DNA of 64,000 bases from Cryptomeria japonica (Eukaryota; Streptophyta; Pinopsida; Cupressales; Cupressaceae), in the NCBI RefSeq assembly GCF_030272615.1, contig NC_081412.1, positions 668,609,852 to 668,673,851 on the forward strand. The letters run 5' to 3'. This document shows, piece after piece, positions 23,801 through 35,072 of this stretch. The stretch's first letter is position 1. The number at the start of each line of letters is the position of its first letter. The notes under the pieces were generated by a model. It did no database searches, was not told the DNA's origin, and saw only the letters and a program-made list of their open reading frames with translations. The translations under genes and the position numbers were made by a program.

Positions 23801-26800
23801 TTCTCTTCTTGCCCCCATTCTATTAAATGTGGGTACATAAGGCATAGATCTCTTTCATCATCAAAGTTTGGGACTTTTGTTATCATGCAGACTTGATTAT
23901 CAAATTGTCTTCTAAAGGAATTTGGGTCTATTCCTATATATTCGTAAACAATGCCATCATCTACAAGTGGTAGATGATCATAATATCTATCCACATCTCT
24001 TGTGCTATTGCTATGGAGAGATAGAAACTCATAGTCATGTGAGTCAATGATTGTTTCTACATAGGTGTATATGTATAATCTATCATCATATGGTTCCTCC
24101 TCAATTGGAGTTAGAGGGAACTCTTTAGTATTGATGATGTGTGGAATACTTGCATGAATTGATGATCCAGCTTCATTTATTGACATGTTTCTCATTGCTT
24201 GGATGATCGAATCTTGCCTTCTTACAATGGCATTTGTTGGTGCTATGTTAGTACCTGTTGATGCACTTGAAGATGAGGATGAGGCCAACCAGGTGTTTAT
24301 CTCATTTGGTGGTCTTATGCTTGTGCATGAAGAAGTGATCCATGTGTTGCTTTCATTGGCAAGTGCTATGTTTGTCTCTATTACTGCATTGGCATGTGAA
24401 GATGGTGGACATACAGTTCTTGAAAAGTTTCCCAATGTAACATTATCAAGAATTCTAATTTCACTGGTTGATTATTATGGTATTGTTGGTGCCATGTTCA
24501 TAATTACTGGATTAGCTAATTTTTTAGACCTTTTTGGTGTGTGGTTGTATCCCAAACCTTGGTGTTTTGGGTTGTCTATGGGTAAGATGGGTTCCATGAT
24601 GCCTTGAGCATTTTGTCCCAATCCTGTTGTTCCATCATAGCCATGTCTTTGTAGCATTGTGAATCCATTCCCATATAGGTCTAAGGGAATTTTGATAACA
24701 TACCAGTCTTCTTCATCCTTGTATATCCAAGCATTCATGTCTTCCTCTAGGGTTTCATCTTGCATATCTCCCCATCTCACAAATGAGAAAGAGTTTGAAT
24801 ATCTGACAATATTTTTTCCTTTATCTTTCTTTGTGAGAGTAGATGAGAGTCTCCCAAAAGTTCTAGGAGATAGAAATAATGGTCTTGTTGATGATGGTCC
24901 AGCAATAGAATATTCTCCACACCCTTCATCTTCGATTTGCAATGGAGGTGCAATGGTTATCTATGGTGCAGAATTTTATGCATTTGATAGTTCTAGGGAT
25001 CCCAACTATGGAATGATTATGGATTCCTAATTGATTAGGACTTGGTCGTCTATACTTGTTCTCAAGTAGTTGTGGTGCTGAAAAGGATTTGGGTCTCCAT
25101 GTACTGTTATTTCAATTCCATTGAATGGAAAATTGATGCATTGATGGAATATGGAGGGTACGCCCTACATGGCATGTATCCATGGACAACCCAATAGCAT
25201 ATTATATCCCAATTCCTTGTCTAATACTTGGAAAATAACATTAGTAGTGACAGGTCACACTTGTACTGGCAATGTGACAGCCCCTTTTGGAGGACATTCC
25301 TCATCATCATATGCCTTTATGTTGATTTTCTTTATAGGGTCTATGTGAAGATGATAATAGCCTAGTGCTTGAAGTAATTTAAGTGTGCATATGTTCAGCC
25401 TTTCTTCTCCATCAATCAACACCCTTCTGATCCTTTTCTTATGAATATATGCTACTAGATGTAAAGGATCATTGTGCATGATTCTATCTGTGGGGACATC
25501 CTGTTATGTGAAAGCAACCCAAGATGAAGCAGCTATGTTTCCCACCATTGCTTGAGTCTCATCAATATCTTTTGAGACAACTAAATATTGGAGTGCCTTG
25601 TCTAAGATTTCCCTATGACTTGGTGATATATGAAGCAATTCAAAGAGTGATGTTTTTGTTGGAGTCTTCTTTAATTGATCAACAACATTGAAGTTGCTTG
25701 TTTGAGGAGGTGTATGAGAAGGTACTCCTTGTAATGTAACCTTTGATCTACGGGTCATAGTAGCACAATCTTTGTTCCTAGGATTAACATTGATAGTAGC
25801 CACTAATGCATCTCCTTCACTGAGTGTATTAATGGTGTAGTCATAATCAGTCTTTGTGTAGTTGGTCATGTTATCTTGCGTTCTTGAACCAAAAGCTTGA
25901 CTTTGATTGTGCTTAACAAATGGATCCTTGTAGATGATGTAATTTTTATTTGTAGATCCTTTATTGGCATCCACTATGGCATCCCCTTTGTCTATTAAAT
26001 CTTGAATGAGGCTCTTTAGTTTATAACAGCTAGATGTCTTGTGGCCTTTTGCTTGATGGTACTCACAAAAGTCATTGTCATTCCACCATGCTAGTTTTAA
26101 TGGACCTGGTTCATATTGTCGCACCTCAGGAAATATTATTACATTGATTTGCACAAGCTTCTTCAATGCAGAGTCAATTGGCTCACCCAAGGGTGTAAAA
26201 TTTATTTTTGGTGTGTTATTCCTTGGAGGTTTGAAGCTATGGGATTGTACTGCATTTGTGCTACTATCTATGTTGCATTGTTAACTTGTGATTGATTCAC
26301 ATTTGGTGAAGGAGAACTTATTGGTCCTTGCAGTGATACTATTGGTTAAACTCTATTTACCATACGAGTGTCTACCACTCCATCATTTGTGATATTCTTA
26401 TTTCTGGACCAGAATTTAGTCTTATCTGCACTCACCATGTTGGATGTACCATTGTCTTTGCTATTTTTAAGGATGCCTTGTTCTAGCAATCCTTTCTCAC
26501 ATTTTAATCCTTTTTCAGTGCTCTTTAAAGTTACTCAAACATTGCATTTGTAAAGGATATTTCATTGGAGATATGAGGTTTTCACTAAAAATATCTACTT
26601 GTTTTGTTTCTGGTATGTGGCTTCGATATCGGCGGTATAGAGATATCCATCTTTGCAAAAATGTAGCAAAGGTATCACTTTCCTTTTGCTTTGTAGAGAA
26701 CAAGTCTATGAGAGTTACTAGGTTCACAATATTGTGAGAGAAGTTTGTAATGAACAACTCTGCCAGTTCTCCCCATGATGTAATCCTTGGTGGTAGATGT

Positions 26801-27336
26801 GAAAACCACTCTAGTGCAGACCGTCCAAGAATCTTAAGAAAAAGTCGTAAAAGATAGGTAACTTCATGGGCTACTTCAATGCATCATTTAAATAACTTTC
26901 TGATGTGATCTCTTGGATCACCATTTCCCCTATACTTGTCAAAATTTGGTGTTTCAAAATGAGGAGGAAAGGGTGGCATGTATAATGACCTATCTAAAGG
27001 ATAAGGTCTAAGATCTTCCATAGTGTAATTATTTTTCTCTTTACTTGACTGTATTGTCACCAATTTCCTTTGTATATTATGTACTTGCTAAGCCAAAACC
27101 TTTGTTTGCGTAAAGGGTATACTTGATGTGTATGTATTAGTCACATATGGTGAAGTTGTTGTATAGACAAGTATCGTTGAAGACATTGTTTTATTATGAA
27201 GTTGTGAGTTGAAACCTCCACTAGGTATTGTAAAGTAGGCAAATTATGCTCTTGAATTGAGTTGAATGGACCCAAAGGGATTGGTATATCCTTGTTTTGT
27301 CCCTTGACCACTAAGAGAAGATCCTGTAGATACTAT
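20895..27336 (-). pseudogene. gag-pol: Element E2: decayed gag-pol polyprotein, truncated at both ends
   Basis: Minus-strand order: Gag (27336 to about 26500), knuckle EYHQAKGHKTSSC (about 26070-26030), protease with D-G-E-E-R in place of D-G-G-A-G (about 25440), G-patch (about 24680-24540), RT (about 23450-22820; YVDD about 23050), RNase H (22190-22010), integrase (about 21500-20920). The reading frame changes at least twice (between 24.4 and 23.4 kb, and near 22.8 kb) and has many stops. Integrase ends after HLQLN, with the C-terminal part and 3' LTR missing. Element C inserted at 27336/27337 removes the gag N-terminus from view. It is nonfunctional. Confidence 0.82.
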
Positions 27337-28749
27337 TGTGTGTGGGAAAAGCGGGTCAATAGAACTTAAAATGTGAAAAATAAAGCCTAAGTAGACTTAC
27401 CCACACACCCACAGGACTTCTTGGTGCAAGCTATGGAGTCATGAAGGATGATCAGTTTCCCAACGTTGGTTCCATGGTTCTCTATCTCACAAGGTCCCTC
27501 AAACCAATTTCTCTACTCTCAGATCACTGAGGAAAGTGGTTTAGGGATGACAAATGCAAGAATGAGGGATGTTTTGGTTGATTTTAACATGAGAATGCAA
27601 CCTATCTATGCATGATCCTACAAATGAAATGAACTAGATTATAAGATGACAAGATTAGTAAGTGATACTATCCTAACATGATATACTAGTTATATAGTTA
27701 AGCTATTGATAAAAGAAGCAATCTAAAATGATTATTAGATTAATTCTTATTTGCAAAGAGAGAGACTAAATGTGATAAAATTGAGCATAAGTATGATACT
27801 AAGAGCTTGCATATTTGTTTTGGAGGAGGGAGAGCTCTATTTATAGTGAAAATAGGGCAATGGATGGTCAAGATTGAAGAAGTTTATCAAAGGTCAAGAT
27901 TGAAAGTTATCAATCCATGTTTGCAATTTGCACCAATGAAATGGTGACAATTGTCAACATAAGACTGGTTGAGAGGGGACAGTGGAAACATTAAATGCCT
28001 GAGAAGACCTCATGGTTACCCTAGGTGGCAAAGGTTAAGGTTAGGTTAGGATTACCCATTGGATAAAGATTTTACCCAAAGGATAAACTCTTGTGCAAGG
28101 GTTAAGGAATACCGATGGTCAAAGCAATAAATGCTTGATGAGACCCTTGGGTTACATGGAGGTTGAGTTTAGAGAAAGTCTTTAATCATGTTGGAGGTTT
28201 GAGTTAACCATTAATGGTTTGGAAGACTTTCAAAGTTAAGTTTTTGAAGCCTTTAATGGTTTTCAAAGACTTTGAGGGTTTGAGAAGTGACTTCCCCTTG
28301 CTTAGGGATGTGACAATATTTAGGAGATGGGTTAGGTTAATTTAGAAGTGATTTAGAAGAATCTAGAAGGAGGTTTAGAGAGGCAAGTGGGAGATGTAGG
28401 ATTTTGCAAGTGGATGGAGAAATAATAGGATTTAATTGAAATAAAGTTAATTTAATTCAATTTGGTTGCAATTTGGGAAATTGAATAAATTAGATTTATT
28501 CAATTTAGGGTAAACTATTTAATTAAATTTGAATTTAATTAAAAAGTGGATAGAAGGGATTTAATTGAATAAAATGATTTATCCCATTAAATGGTAAAAG
28601 AGGTTTAGTGAATTTAATTTAAATAAATTGAGTAATTTACTTAATTTAAATAGAGGAATGTGAGTGATTCAATTAAATTGGATTTAATTAAATAGAGGAA
28701 TGAACATAAAATATTCATTTAGGAATATGATCATTTTTATATGTCTACA
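27337..28749 (-). repeat. 3' LTR of element C
   Basis: 1,413 bp, plus strand TGTGTGTGGG to GTCTACA, homologous to the LTR of A. The adjacent polypurine tract on its high side, and the lack of a PBS on its low side, identify it as the 3' LTR of a minus-strand element. A TATA box TATAAATA (minus) lies at 27838-27845. Confidence 0.88.
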
Positions 28750-28764
28750 TTTTGCCCCTCTTTG
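28750..28764 (-). promoter_or_regulatory. Polypurine tract of element C
   Basis: Minus strand reads CAAAGAGGGGCAAAA immediately before the LTR TG. It is the expected second-strand primer for family I and differs from the family II PPT (AAAGTGGGGGCTAAA). Confidence 0.75.
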
Positions 28765-29083
28765 AAGTGACGTGTGTGCACATGTTAATTCAAAGAAAAT
28801 GGTGTGTCGTCAAAATTTGATTATGATCAGTGTGATGTTGTTTTTAAGATTTTCATGTCGTGCCCCAGATTTGATAAGTGATGTTGATAATGCCCCCTCG
28901 GAAGATGAATCAAAATTTTTGAAAATTTAATTTAATTTGATAATTTTGTTTCCATTTTAAAATTTTGTCAATGTGTAATGTGAAAAATTGATACATCTCC
29001 CGATAAATAATGCTTGTTAGGGTTATACGGAGACCGTGAGCAAGCTACATGCCCCATCTCCAAACCCTAATTTCAATTCACCC

Positions 29084-29090
29084 TATAAAA
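29084..29090 (+). promoter_or_regulatory. TATA box of antisense PMD gene in element C
   Basis: CACCCTATAAAAGGG lies 76 bases before the ATG at 29166, the expected distance for a plant promoter with a short 5' UTR. A telo-box-like AAACCCTAA lies at about 29062. It implies the antisense gene has its own promoter, separate from the LTR. Region 28765-29083 holds no gene. Confidence 0.55.
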
Positions 29091-29165
29091 GGGAAAAAAG
29101 TGCATTGTTTTGTCTCATTTGTGCTTGTTGACCTTGGAGAGAGAGACTTTTGGAGAAGAGTCAAC

Positions 29166-32100
29166 ATGCCGAATTTGTATTCTACTCATCGATTCGAGCA
29201 CGTGTGGAGGTATCGGAGGCCCACCACATATGGACCACCGGTAAGTCAACCTTTTTGACCCTTTTTGAATTTTTTATTTTGTCATTTCTGGTAATTTTTT
29301 GAATTTTCTATGCGGATTTAGCGCGTCACATCCAAAGGTTAGCGCATACGAAAAATTGCGTAGCGGGTAGGGTCTACCTAATAAGGTAGCGTCCAAATGT
29401 TTTTAGGCTAGTGCATAGTTGAGTTAGGGTAGTGCGTCAGGATAGGTTAGCGCACCGGGTGTATAGGATAGCGTAGAGGGTAAGTCAGGTAGCGCATAGG
29501 GCTTGTAGGAGGTCGCATGGGTAGGGTTAGATAGCACGTAGGTGTAACCTCGCGCATAGGGTTAAATGAGTAGCGCATGGAGGGGATAGTATAGCGCATA
29601 GAGGGTCTTAGCGCATAGGGTTTTTTAGAGGGCGCTTGCAAAGAAAAGGATAGCGCATAGGGTTGGTCAGGTAGCGTGTAGACAAAATAGTGTAGCGCAT
29701 GAGATGCAGTTTGGCGCTTGGATAGGATAGGTTAGTGCATATAGGAAAATTTGTTGATAAAGTGAGATTTTGTGAATGAGAAAATTTTGTAGGTAATGTC
29801 AGGTTCGCTGGGATAAGTGAATTATTGTCATTTTCTGTGTCTGATGTCTTTGATATGTCCAATATGAGTTCTGATACAACTTGATTTGTTTTGCGATGTT
29901 GCAAGTTGATATAGATTTTGATGTGATTTTAGATATTTTGTGGAACTTGATTTAAATGTGTTCAAAGTTTTTCAAGTTTTGGATATGAATATGATTGATA
30001 TGAATTTGTGGAGCTTGAGTTGTGTTACAAACTGATATGGAACTTGAATTGTGTTACAAGTTGATATGGAACTTGAGTTGTGTTACAAGTTGATGTGATG
30101 TGAAACTTGAGTTGTGTTACAAGTTAATATGATTTGATGAATTGATATGGTGTAAAACTTGATTTAGATTTGTTCAAATTTTTCAAGTTTTTGAGATGAT
30201 TTTGATTTTGATATCCATATGTTGATGAGGGAACTGATATTTGGACTTGCATTGTGTTTCACAGGAGCATCTTGGTGTAGTGCAGTCACGTGAGCGATTT
30301 CTGAGACTGTGGTCATTGATACCACGATTGACATAGGGAGACAGGGATATTATTGACAGGTGTGGTTTGACCTCTTTGCTAGAAATGCCTCGGTTTATTG
30401 TAAACCGGGGTTTGTTGACAGCGTTAGCAAAGAGGTGGCATAGTGATACGAACACCTTTCATTTAGCTACAGGTGAGATGACAGTGACACCTAAGGATTG
30501 CTACCGGATTCTGTGGATTCCTGTAGTAGGTGCAATGCTACCATATGAGCAGACAGAGGAGGGTGGGACCGAGGCATTGCACCAAATATTTTAGGATGAT
30601 ACCCTTTGCGGGTATGAGATCCCATGGCAGGAGTTTTAGAATTTGGATTATGCTCCCTTGCCATCAGTTCTAGTAGGTTTCATTGGTGGTTTCCTATGTC
30701 CCGACCATAGGTCGAAGGGACTATCCATTGGATGGGGGTTAGTGCTAGAGGACATGGTGACGCAGGGTCATCATTTTGCATGGGGATCAGCTATGTTGGC
30801 CCATCTATACAGGGATCTTCATGAGGTAGTGTACCTGGGATACGGCAGTTTATCAGCTGGTGTGACACTTCTCCAGGTATGGGCATGGGAGCATATTCTC
30901 GTAGCTAGGCCATTAGCAGATAGGGATAGGCCTATTGGATGCACTTATGCATATGGGTACAGGGGGATAGTTTTCCAGTGCAAGCTAGGCAAATTAGAGC
31001 ATTGGAGGAGAGTACTGGATGACATTGATATGGTCATCTGGTGACCCTATACAGGTTGTGGGGTTTGGACTGAGAATGGGATGGAGATGCTGCATGTCTT
31101 CATGTCTAGGTATCTGATAAGGCAGACGCCCTTTGTTATAGAGAGATTTTTGCATAGTCGGGTGTTGCGGTAGTATGGGCGACAGTAGGGCATACCATAG
31201 GGAGCATGCCTATATGCTCGACGGAGACAGGACATCCCAGATTGGGGTCCTATGATTGATAGCACGGTGGCGGTAGAGGAGTTCTTTCGGTTAACCGGCT
31301 AGAATTGGGATTATGCCCCTGAGATCATGGATGCAGGGATGACTCACGTGTTTTCAGGACTCTTTGCAATACAGGCAGTAGCCAAGATATCTGATCCAGC
31401 TGAGATGATTCGAGCATTCGATGATAATGAGGAGGTAGATGAGGGAAGGGGGATGGAGGAGGAGGGGACGGAGGAGGAGGGGATGGAGGAGATGATAGAG
31501 GAGGTGGGAGAGATCAGCGAGGAGTTAGAGGGAGATTGGAGTTGAGGAGAGGAGATAGGGATGGAGACGGTGGTGGGAGGGTGATACGGGCAGAGAGAGT
31601 TGTCCAGCGGGTGGTCTTGGATAGAGGGAGAGGGGGTTTGGTGATCAGAGTTGGAGAGGAGGAGCGGGCTAATGAGGTGATAGTAGTAGTTGGCGGGTAT
31701 GAGGACGTGCAGCGATCAACTCAGAGGAGGAGGTCAGATGTGTTACCTCCACTAGCACCAAGGACAGGTAGAGGGATAGGGGGTACCCTTTCATAGGTAC
31801 CCTTGCAGATGCGGATTCCTACGCATGTGGAGGATGCACAGATTAGATCACTACAGTTGTCATTGCAGTAGTTGTAGACACAAATGTTGGCACAGCAACG
31901 GCAAATTACACAGCTGACCATAGAGTGGGATACTGCTTTGGAGCGGTTGGGTCAAGCCGAGGCTCGAGCAGAGGCGGTGGAGAGAGCAGCAGCAGGTGGT
32001 CCAATGAGAGACACCTTGAGAGAGATGGGTTTGAGAGCCAAGGAGGTGGAGTATTACATGAGACATTATGAGGATACGTTGCCCAGGGAGCATCAAGTGC

Positions 32101-32258
32101 AGAGTTTTACACATTCAAGAACTAGTCGATCTCGAGAGACTTGTTCGCTATCAGAGAGCAGAGGCATGACAGGGCCTTCGAGACATGATCCACCTAGAGA
32201 TCTAGGGGCTGGGACATCTTTTGCAAGACCGTCTCCCTCAGGAGATAGTCATTCCTAA
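29166..32258 (+). pseudogene. Antisense plant mobile domain (PMD) gene of element C, spliced, decayed
   Basis: Exon 1 is 29166-29240 (25 codons, MPNLYSTHRFEHVWRYRRP...), donor GTAAGT at 29241, acceptor TTTCACAG ending 30264, exon 2 from 30265 in phase 0. Exon 2 shows the PMD core: LIPRLT, RDIIDRCGL, LLTALAKRWHSDTNTFHL, GEMTVTPKDCYRIL, later HFAWGSAMLAHLYRDL and FLHSRVLRQYG. Then follow an acidic Glu/Gly-rich region (31390-31540), a coiled-coil-like Q/E/R segment (31880-32080) and an RS-rich tail. There are several stops (for example TGA after VIW where D has R, i.e. CGA to TGA) and one frame change near 31540. PMD proteins of plants (MAIN, MAIL1) act in silencing and genome stability; the role here is unknown. 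Confidence 0.82.
29318..29742 (+). repeat. Short-motif array TTAGCGCATAG, about 20 copies, in intron 1 of antisense gene (element C)
   Basis: Copies such as GTTAGCGCATAC, GGTAGCGCATAGG, TATAGCGCATAG and CTTAGCGCATAGGG lie about 20 bases apart in the 1,024-bp intron. The core equals the reverse complement of the GCGCTAA motif of the A and C leaders. In both places it reads TTAGCGC along the direction of the local transcript. Confidence 0.82.
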
Positions 32259-32639
32259 GAGGCATTGTCTCCATTGTATTTTTTATCATTGTTTTTGTTG
32301 TACTGGGCATAGACATGATAGATATTGTATATTGATCATTTGTTGAGATATATATATATATATATGACACCATTTTCTTTGATCATGTGATGTATTATGG
32401 ATTTATGCTTTCTATATGTTTTTTTGCTTATTTTATGATGATGCAATGCTTAGATAGGTGTATGTGATGTGAAATGTAATGAATATGATGTAAATGCATG
32501 ATGTTATGAGATGTATCTTGAAAATGAGATGTATGATATGATATGCTGTGAGATGTATCTTGAAAATGAGATGTATGATATGATATGTTGTGAGATGTAT
32601 CTTGAAAATGAGATGTATGATATGATATGCTATGAGATG
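32259..32639 (+). repeat. Spacer of element C with 42-bp tandem repeats, ending at the B insertion
   Basis: After the antisense gene the spacer contains about three tandem copies of a 42-bp unit (GAGATGTATCTTGAAAATGA... , 32508-32639). The sequence resumes at 53449 beyond element B with the same unit. The 5 bp AGATG before B (32635-32639) repeat at 53444-53448. Confidence 0.8.
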
Positions 32640-33888
32640 TGTAACGTCCTAAAATTGTGACACTTGTAATTTCGACTGCATTTGGATCTTCACGATGGCG
32701 ATGCAACACGAAACCTGAATGGAGACCCCGAAACTTGTTCATGACACCAAAAACTGCATTTCTCAGCACCCTGGCCTGATCCTCCTTGCACCCTGCTGTC
32801 TCGGGAGGTGGGACCATGGTGCCCAGCGCCCTGGTCCTTCAGGACTAGGGCACCCAGTGTCCTGGTCCCCCAGGACCATGGCGCCCAGCGCCCTGGTCCC
32901 TGGCCCTATTTTGGGCCCGGTCTCTTATGGGGCTTCGGGTCTTTAAGTTTGCAAATTGGAAAATAATCTTCCTAGGTCGGCCTAAGGTCGAGAAAATCAG
33001 TCTATCAGCCCTAATTGACAAGTATATAAACTACATTTCCTCTCCCATTTTGGTGGATGGAAAAAAGGCGGAAACGATATTCAAACATTCAAGCATTCAA
33101 GCATTCAAGCATTCCTTCAAGCAATTGATCATTCTAAGTCTCCATTCAAGGCTAAGTGTTGCATTCAAGACAAGGATTCAACCATTGAAGAGGAGATCAC
33201 ATACAACATACAACATACTACATACATTACACCTTCGCATGTAAGAATACAAACATTCTTACAACAAGGTATCAGTACTTGTTTACATTACAAACATTTA
33301 CATTTACAACATTCTCATTTCTTGGTTAATTCCAAAACTGGGGTTTGACCTAAAGGCAAACCCCTCATCCCTAACCCCCCAATCGTCCTCTCTTTTCTGT
33401 GTGTAGGTTGCAGGTACGCGGCTGTAATTGAAGATCTGGAATCCTTGTGCAGAGACGAACAGATCCCCCTTCGTTTCGCGGATTTTTCGGAGGACCGTGT
33501 GCACGCTGGGCGCCATTGTCCCGTCAACTTTCACTCAAATTTGCAGAACAGCATTGTCTCGACATTTTACTGCTAATTCCAGGTCCGCAGCTTCATCCCA
33601 TATCCCTATCTCTGTTTATAAGTGAATCTTTCTTGCTTCTACATGCATTCCTAGTTCAATCTTTCTATCTATAGTCTTTACAAAAGAGGGTATCCTTGAT
33701 GTCTTAACCCTTGAAACTCATTTAGAATCCAATCTTGCATTACGTGGGATTGGATCTTGTGGGTTTCAACCCCTCTTTTGAATGTAAAGTCTCTCCCAAG
33801 TGAAAACCATCAACCCTAGTGACCTCCCTTCTCTCTCCTCGGAGTTAGGGAGGGGAGAACAACTAGGGTTCAATTTTTCCGCTTTACA
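32640..33888 (+). repeat. 5' LTR of element B
   Basis: 1,249 bp, TGTAACGTCC...CTTTACA. A GC-rich region at 32805-32910 carries several GG(G)ACCATGG(C/T)GCCCAGCGCCCTGGTCC-type units; the 3' LTR has fewer, which explains its shorter length. TATA box TATATAAA at 33023-33030. Apart from that length change, the two LTRs differ at roughly 2% of positions by eye, mostly transitions. Confidence 0.9.
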
Positions 33889-33891
33889 TTT

Positions 33892-33909
33892 TGGTGAACC
33901 CGACGTGAA
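33892..33909 (+). promoter_or_regulatory. Primer-binding site of element B
   Basis: TGGTGAACCCGACGTGAA lies three bases after the LTR. The same 18 bases follow the 5' LTR of element D (38689-38706). The tRNA was not assigned. It differs entirely from the family I PBS. Confidence 0.8.
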
Positions 33910-35072
33910 CATCCTCATTCTGATTATTCATGGTTAGATCTAAAAATTTTGCTTCCTTAATTACATTTCCATGTTTGATCTTTTGCAAATTTTAGAGGCT
34001 AATTGCATAAAAACCCTAAAATTTTCTTTTTAGTAATTAAACTTGTGAAATGTTTAATTGTTAATGCTTGTTTCAGATCTACCCTTCTATTGCAAATTGT
34101 CAATTTACATTTGTGCTTTAATTCTGAAAATTAAGTGGTTAAATGTCAAAACCCTAATTTTTAAGACCTTCTTGATTCAACCTTTGATTGAAAATTTCAC
34201 TGATCAAAACACCTCCAAATCGGCTGTAACTTTGGATTCCGCAATAAAATCACAATATCTTTCATCCCTGAAAATTTGGAAAAAAGTTGCGAGGACCGTG
34301 TGCACCCTGAGTGCCATCATCCCCGACATTTTTTCTGAAATTTTGGGAGCTAGATCTTACTGTATTTTTCTGCTAAAATCCAGAATTTTGGCTGATTTTA
34401 TCAATTCTAACACTTTCAAAATTAAAGTCAAAGTTGGTCTAGCGATTGCTTGGATTGAGGTTTCTAATCATTCAAAAATTGTTGAAATTGAAATTTGTGT
34501 CAAAATTGTGTTTCTTATAGTCCTAAATCTAAAAAGTGTGTTAGCATTCATTCGAAATTTCAGTGCCTTATTCAAATTCTTGCAATTTGTGACTTTTGAA
34601 ATTAAGTGTTTAATTGCGGCAACTTTGATTTCCACTTTCAAATTTGAATTTTGCATGAAATTGAGTCAACTTTTAAATTTCAAAGCTTGCATTGCTTTCA
34701 GTATTCCCTCTAAAATCATAAAGTTCAAAATTTCAGTTTCCCTCTCTTTTTCAAAATTCAAATTCTGCATTTTTCAACAATCTTGGTAGGATTCAATTTT
34801 GAGATTGCAACTTTAATTTGGTCTATCTACAGATCGTAAAATCACTCAATTTTTTCAGATTAGCTTTAAAATCATCATAACTTTCATCCCTGAAAATTTT
34901 GAAAAAAGTTGCGAGGACCGTGTGCACTCCGTTCGCCACGGTCCCGGACATTTTTTCCAAAATTTCGGGAGATTATCCTGATTGTATTTAACAGCTTAAA
35001 TCTAGGGGATTGGCTGATTTTATTGAAATTTGCTACCTCTAAAATTCAAAATCTTCTCTCTCTCTTTAGTGC
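33910..35072 (+). other. Leader of element B with a duplicated ~100-bp module
   Basis: AT-rich leader of about 1.16 kb. A module containing CCCTGAAAATTT...GAAAAAAGTTGCGAGGACCGTGTGCAC...GACATTTTTTC occurs twice (about 34240-34350 and 34860-34975). A relative lies in each LTR of D (about 37290-37390 and 48645-48745) and a shorter one in the LTRs of B (about 33480-33545). The 243-codon open frame at 34058-34789 is AT-driven, has no recognisable domain, and is not annotated as a gene. Confidence 0.6.

Noticed and set aside
13798-27336. E1 and E2 as one element
   Set aside because: Both contain their own Gag, knuckle, protease and G-patch, so they are two copies; the junction near 20890 joins an E1 leader to a truncated E2 integrase.
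27337-28749. The LTRs 12337-13797 and 27337-28749 as a pair bounding one element
   Set aside because: The first is followed by a PBS belonging to A, the second is preceded by a PPT belonging to C, and the DNA between them is E1 and E2, not a family I interior.
34058-34789. 243-codon ORF in the B leader
   Set aside because: AT-rich Phe/Ile/Lys-rich translation with no domain; contains one copy of the duplicated noncoding module.
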